Below are positions 31,492-33,572 of a DNA stretch of 33,572 bases, piece by piece. The position numbers and the translations under genes were made by a program. The notes under the pieces were generated by a model. It did no database searches. It saw nothing but the letters and a program-made list of their open reading frames with translations, and was not told the origin of the DNA. Numbering within the stretch: the stretch's first letter is position 1; every line of letters starts with the position of its first letter. Source of the DNA: an uncultured Prevotella sp. (GTDB lineage Bacteria; Bacteroidota; Bacteroidia; Bacteroidales; Bacteroidaceae); contig CAKQFF010000005.1 in NCBI GenBank assembly GCA_934230685.1, positions 1 to 33,572 of the forward strand, given 5' to 3'.

Positions 31492-32610
31492 CTAATTCCT
31501 CAAAAGCGTTCCCATAGGACATACAAACCTGCAATACGGTCGCGGCACCCACACCGACAGCACCAGGAACGCCAATGCAAGCACTATCACCCATACGGAT
31601 GCCGACGTATAAAGGAACGCCGTGAACAGCTCATAATCCATCCATGCCGTCCATATACCAGTGAGCATCAATGCCATCAGAACACCCCAAAGAAGGTTGC
31701 GGAATGTTATCAGCGCCTTGTTCAACCGTGGCGACATACGAGGCTTGCGTCGGGTTATTTTTCCTGCAAGTTCCTGAGCCGAGCCAAATGGACAAACATG
31801 GGCGCAATAATGTCCAGGCTTACCCAACAACGGATAAATCAAAGCCACAAAAACCATAAGCAGCGGAGCGGCAAGCGTGACAAGCACCGACATACTTACG
31901 CCTCCCGCAAAGAGACGCATAAAGAGAGCGTAGGACACGAATGTGCCTGTCCATAGACCAAGCACCACTACATTAAGCGCAAGCTGAACATAATGCCAAC
32001 GACGACTCTTAGAGAAGAGCGGAACAATAGCTCCCAACAGCACCACAACAACAGCCGCTATACCACCAACGGTCCATCCTTTCAGCGAGGCACCGGCTGC
32101 CACCTCCGACGCATCATCCGAGGTATTGCCTATAGCCTGCTTTTGCTTGGCGTAGGCGAGTCCACGCTGCACGTTGGCTATTATTGCCTTTGAAGAGAAT
32201 GTTGCACCCGACACGGCATCTACCTTCTCTGCCATTGCCTCGTCCAGGCTCTTGCCTTGCCATCGGGCGAGCAACGTCTTTGCATGGTCGAAGAAGTCGG
32301 GAGACTCGGCATTAGGCTCCGCCTCGATAGCAGTCACCACCCCATCTCTGCTGACATGCAGGCGCAGCGGAACAGGTCCACCATAGCCCTGAATGTCCTT
32401 GGCAAGGGACTTGGTATTTACAACTATTGCCCCGTCGGGCTGCACAGACAGCGTGTCGCTGTTGACAGCTACAGCAGCAGACGTGGCTTGCACATCTCTC
32501 AAGTCATGTCCGAAGAGCTTGCCGTCACGCAGTATAGCGGCTGCAGAAAGCACAAGCACCACTACAAAGAGCGAGAGAAGCCTTGGAATAAAATTCTTGT
32601 TTTGTCTCAT
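31492..32610 (-). CDS. FMN-binding (flavinylated) membrane protein with two CxxxCP iron-sulfur motifs
   Basis: The 372-residue protein has an N-terminal helix (about 9-27), a periplasmic FMN-binding domain (about 55-160) with DAVSGATFSS at 131-140, where T137 fits the threonine that ApbE modifies with FMN, and then about five helices between 178 and 357. CAHVCPFGSAQE at 269-280 and CRFVCPMG at 360-367 are the NapH/NosR-type motifs that ligate iron-sulfur clusters on the cytoplasmic side. The likely role is to pass electrons from the cytoplasm or quinone pool to the periplasm. The partner is probably the adjacent exported nitroreductase. No apbE gene is in the window. Confidence 0.87.
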   Translation of the reverse strand: MRQNKNFIPRLLSLFVVVLVLSAAAILRDGKLFGHDLRDVQATSAAVAVNSDTLSVQPDGAIVVNTKSLAKDIQGYGGPVPLRLHVSRDGVVTAIEAEPNAESPDFFDHAKTLLARWQGKSLDEAMAEKVDAVSGATFSSKAIIANVQRGLAYAKQKQAIGNTSDDASEVAAGASLKGWTVGGIAAVVVVLLGAIVPLFSKSRRWHYVQLALNVVVLGLWTGTFVSYALFMRLFAGGVSMSVLVTLAAPLLMVFVALIYPLLGKPGHYCAHVCPFGSAQELAGKITRRKPRMSPRLNKALITFRNLLWGVLMALMLTGIWTAWMDYELFTAFLYTSASVWVIVLALAFLVLSVWVPRPYCRFVCPMGTLLRN

Positions 32611-32669
32611 ATATATATATTATATCATTAGCAACATAAGTGAACTACAAAATCATAACAATCATGCAG

Positions 32670-32677
32670 CAAAGTTA
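32670..32677 (-). promoter_or_regulatory. -7 element of the FMN-binding/nitroreductase operon
   Basis: TAACTTTG on the minus strand with TTTG at 32697-32700 and 19 bp between. A complete Bacteroidota promoter 60 bp before the start codon. Confidence 0.65.
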
Positions 32678-32776
32678 ATTCTTTTGGCGAGATTCACAAA
32701 ATGTCAAACACTAAAATTGAGTTTATATAAACTCTTTTAGCTTATCCTCATATCTTCAAAAAGCAATTAAAACCTC

Positions 32777-32934
32777 CGTTCATTCTTCGTTCATCCTCCG
32801 TAGTGAACTCGATCTGCCTCCGTAGTGAACTCGATCTGCCTCCGTTAACGGAACGAAGGATAAGCGGAGGAATAACGAAGGATTAACGAGGACTGAACGA
32901 GAAGGGAACGAGAAGGGAACGAGGACTGAACGAG
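32777..32934. repeat. 11-bp phased CG array with a central palindrome
   Basis: A CG dinucleotide falls at 32777 and at every eleventh base through 32931, 15 times in a row. In the left half the core is CGTT, CGTA or CGAT, including a perfect 22-bp tandem pair (32795-32816 and 32817-32838). In the right half it is AACGAG or AACGAA. The two halves meet at the palindrome CCGTTAACGG (32842-32851), so the array is roughly symmetrical. Confidence 0.85.
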
Positions 32935-32983
32935 AATAGAAAAGAGAGGGAAAAGGAATATGGAGGAAGACAAAAACGAAAAA

Positions 32984-33023
32984 AGCGGATGCGCCGCACT
33001 CTTGAGAGTGTTTCGCATCCGCT
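32984..33023 (-). terminator. Terminator of the fumarate reductase/succinate dehydrogenase unit
   Basis: AGCGGATGCG at 32984-32993 pairs with 33014-33023; an inner CACTC-TTGA-GAGTG hairpin tops the stem. A T-run follows on the minus strand 21 bp past the stop codon. Confidence 0.85.
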
Positions 33024-33044
33024 TGGCTTATTATTGTTGACTAA

Positions 33045-33572
33045 TTAGTCAGCAAGCTTTGCCTTGATGTACTCGCGGTTGAGGCGAGCGATGTTGGCGA
33101 TAGACTCGTTCTTCGGGCACTCAGCCTCGCAAGCGCGAGTGTTGGTGCAGTTACCGAAGCCAAGCTCCTCCATCTTAGCGATCATTGCCTTGGCACGCTT
33201 AGCTGCCTCTGGACGACCCTGAGGAAGGAGAGCGAGCTGGCTAACCTTAGAGCTTACGAAGAGCATTGCAGAACCGTTCTTGCAGGCTGCCACGCAGCAA
33301 CCGCAACCGATACATGTAGCGCAGTCCATAGCCTCGTCGGCGTCTTCCTTCGGGATGAGGATGGCGTTGGCATCCTGGGGCTGGCCAGTGCGAACGCTTA
33401 CATAACCACCTGCCTGCATAATCTTGTCGAAAGCTGAACGGTCTACCATGCAGTCCTTGATAACTGGGAATGCAGCCGAACGCCAAGGTTCAACGGTGAT
33501 AACGTCGCCGTCGTTGAACTTACGCATGTAGAGCTGGCAGGTTGTGGCACCCTGGTTAGGTCCGTGGGGATG
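33045..33572 (-). CDS. frdB: Fumarate reductase/succinate dehydrogenase iron-sulfur subunit, 3' part
   Basis: The frame runs off the right edge; 175 C-terminal residues are present. The edge sequence reads [20 protein letters not shown], where the TTC cysteine is the last ligand of the 2Fe-2S cluster. [18 protein letters not shown] and [11 protein letters not shown] supply the ligands for the 4Fe-4S and 3Fe-4S clusters. This subunit carries electrons between the flavoprotein subunit and the membrane cytochrome. In anaerobic Bacteroidota the complex mainly reduces fumarate to succinate. An ATG at 33525-33527 is internal, not the start. It is the last gene of its unit, with a terminator 21 bp after the stop. 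Confidence 0.95.
   Translation of the reverse strand, partial: HPHGPNQGATTCQLYMRKFNDGDVITVEPWRSAAFPVIKDCMVDRSAFDKIMQAGGYVSVRTGQPQDANAILIPKEDADEAMDCATCIGCGCCVAACKNGSAMLFVSSKVSQLALLPQGRPEAAKRAKAMIAKMEELGFGNCTNTRACEAECPKNESIANIARLNREYIKAKLAD

Larger units (their letters stand above)
32611..33044. other. 434-bp gene-free region with a promoter, an 11-bp phased array and a terminator
   Basis: It contains the promoter of the FMN-binding gene (32670-32700), the phased CG array (32777-32934) and the terminator of the fumarate reductase unit (32984-33023). No supported ORF was seen. Confidence 0.75.

Overview
The window reads as chromosomal DNA of a Bacteroidota member, most likely Prevotellaceae; the genus cannot be fixed from the sequence alone. 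The evidence is a SusC/SusD pair with a PCMD protein, a C10 (streptopain-type) protease, a PafA-type phosphatase, C-terminal tails resembling type IX secretion signals, almost no Shine-Dalgarno sequences, and the Bacteroidota -7 promoter element TAnnTTTG in front of most transcription units. I saw no rRNA, tRNA, phage, IS transposase or CRISPR.

Layout. 1-3.4 kb: a six-helix membrane protein (possibly a broken regulator), an NCS2 nucleobase permease, a 34-codon ORF and a RhuM-Fic/Doc fusion. 3.4-7.8 kb: yifB/comM, then a tripartite hipB-hipS-hipT toxin-antitoxin operon behind a 19-bp perfect inverted-repeat operator, then ruvB. 8-13.5 kb: a large secreted DUF3472/discoidin protein, a DUF2851 protein, and a WG-repeat protein directly abutting ribD. 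13.6-16.9 kb: the convergent pair pafA and an EptA-type phosphoethanolamine transferase. 17.4-24.1 kb: a minus-strand envelope operon read PCMD protein, Omp85-type barrel, SusC, SusD, with no glycoside hydrolase. 24.5-26.6 kb: ptb-buk. 26.6-29.4 kb: a lipoprotein, a C10 protease and a small heat-shock protein. 29.7-33.5 kb: a membrane-bound LuxR-type regulator, an FMN-binding/iron-sulfur membrane protein with an exported nitroreductase, and the 3' part of the fumarate reductase/succinate dehydrogenase iron-sulfur subunit, cut by the right edge.

The most unusual material is intergenic. Two distant spacers (about 17.0 kb and 32.8 kb) carry arrays in which a CG dinucleotide recurs every 11 bp, 15 times without a miss in the second. 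Next to the first array are three perfect 23-bp tandem repeats and a nested palindrome that folds into a four-way junction. The small heat-shock gene has a close match to a sigma-54 -24/-12 promoter, two direct repeats at enhancer distance and a strong Shine-Dalgarno, all unusual for this lineage. The ribD 3' flank has a 36-bp perfect inverted repeat built from GTCATTA-like units.

Working together: hipBST is a self-contained stress module. The SusCD operon is an outer-membrane uptake system of unknown substrate. The FMN-binding protein and nitroreductase probably form a membrane-to-periplasm electron-transfer pair. ptb-buk interconverts acyl-CoA and acyl phosphate with ATP formation.
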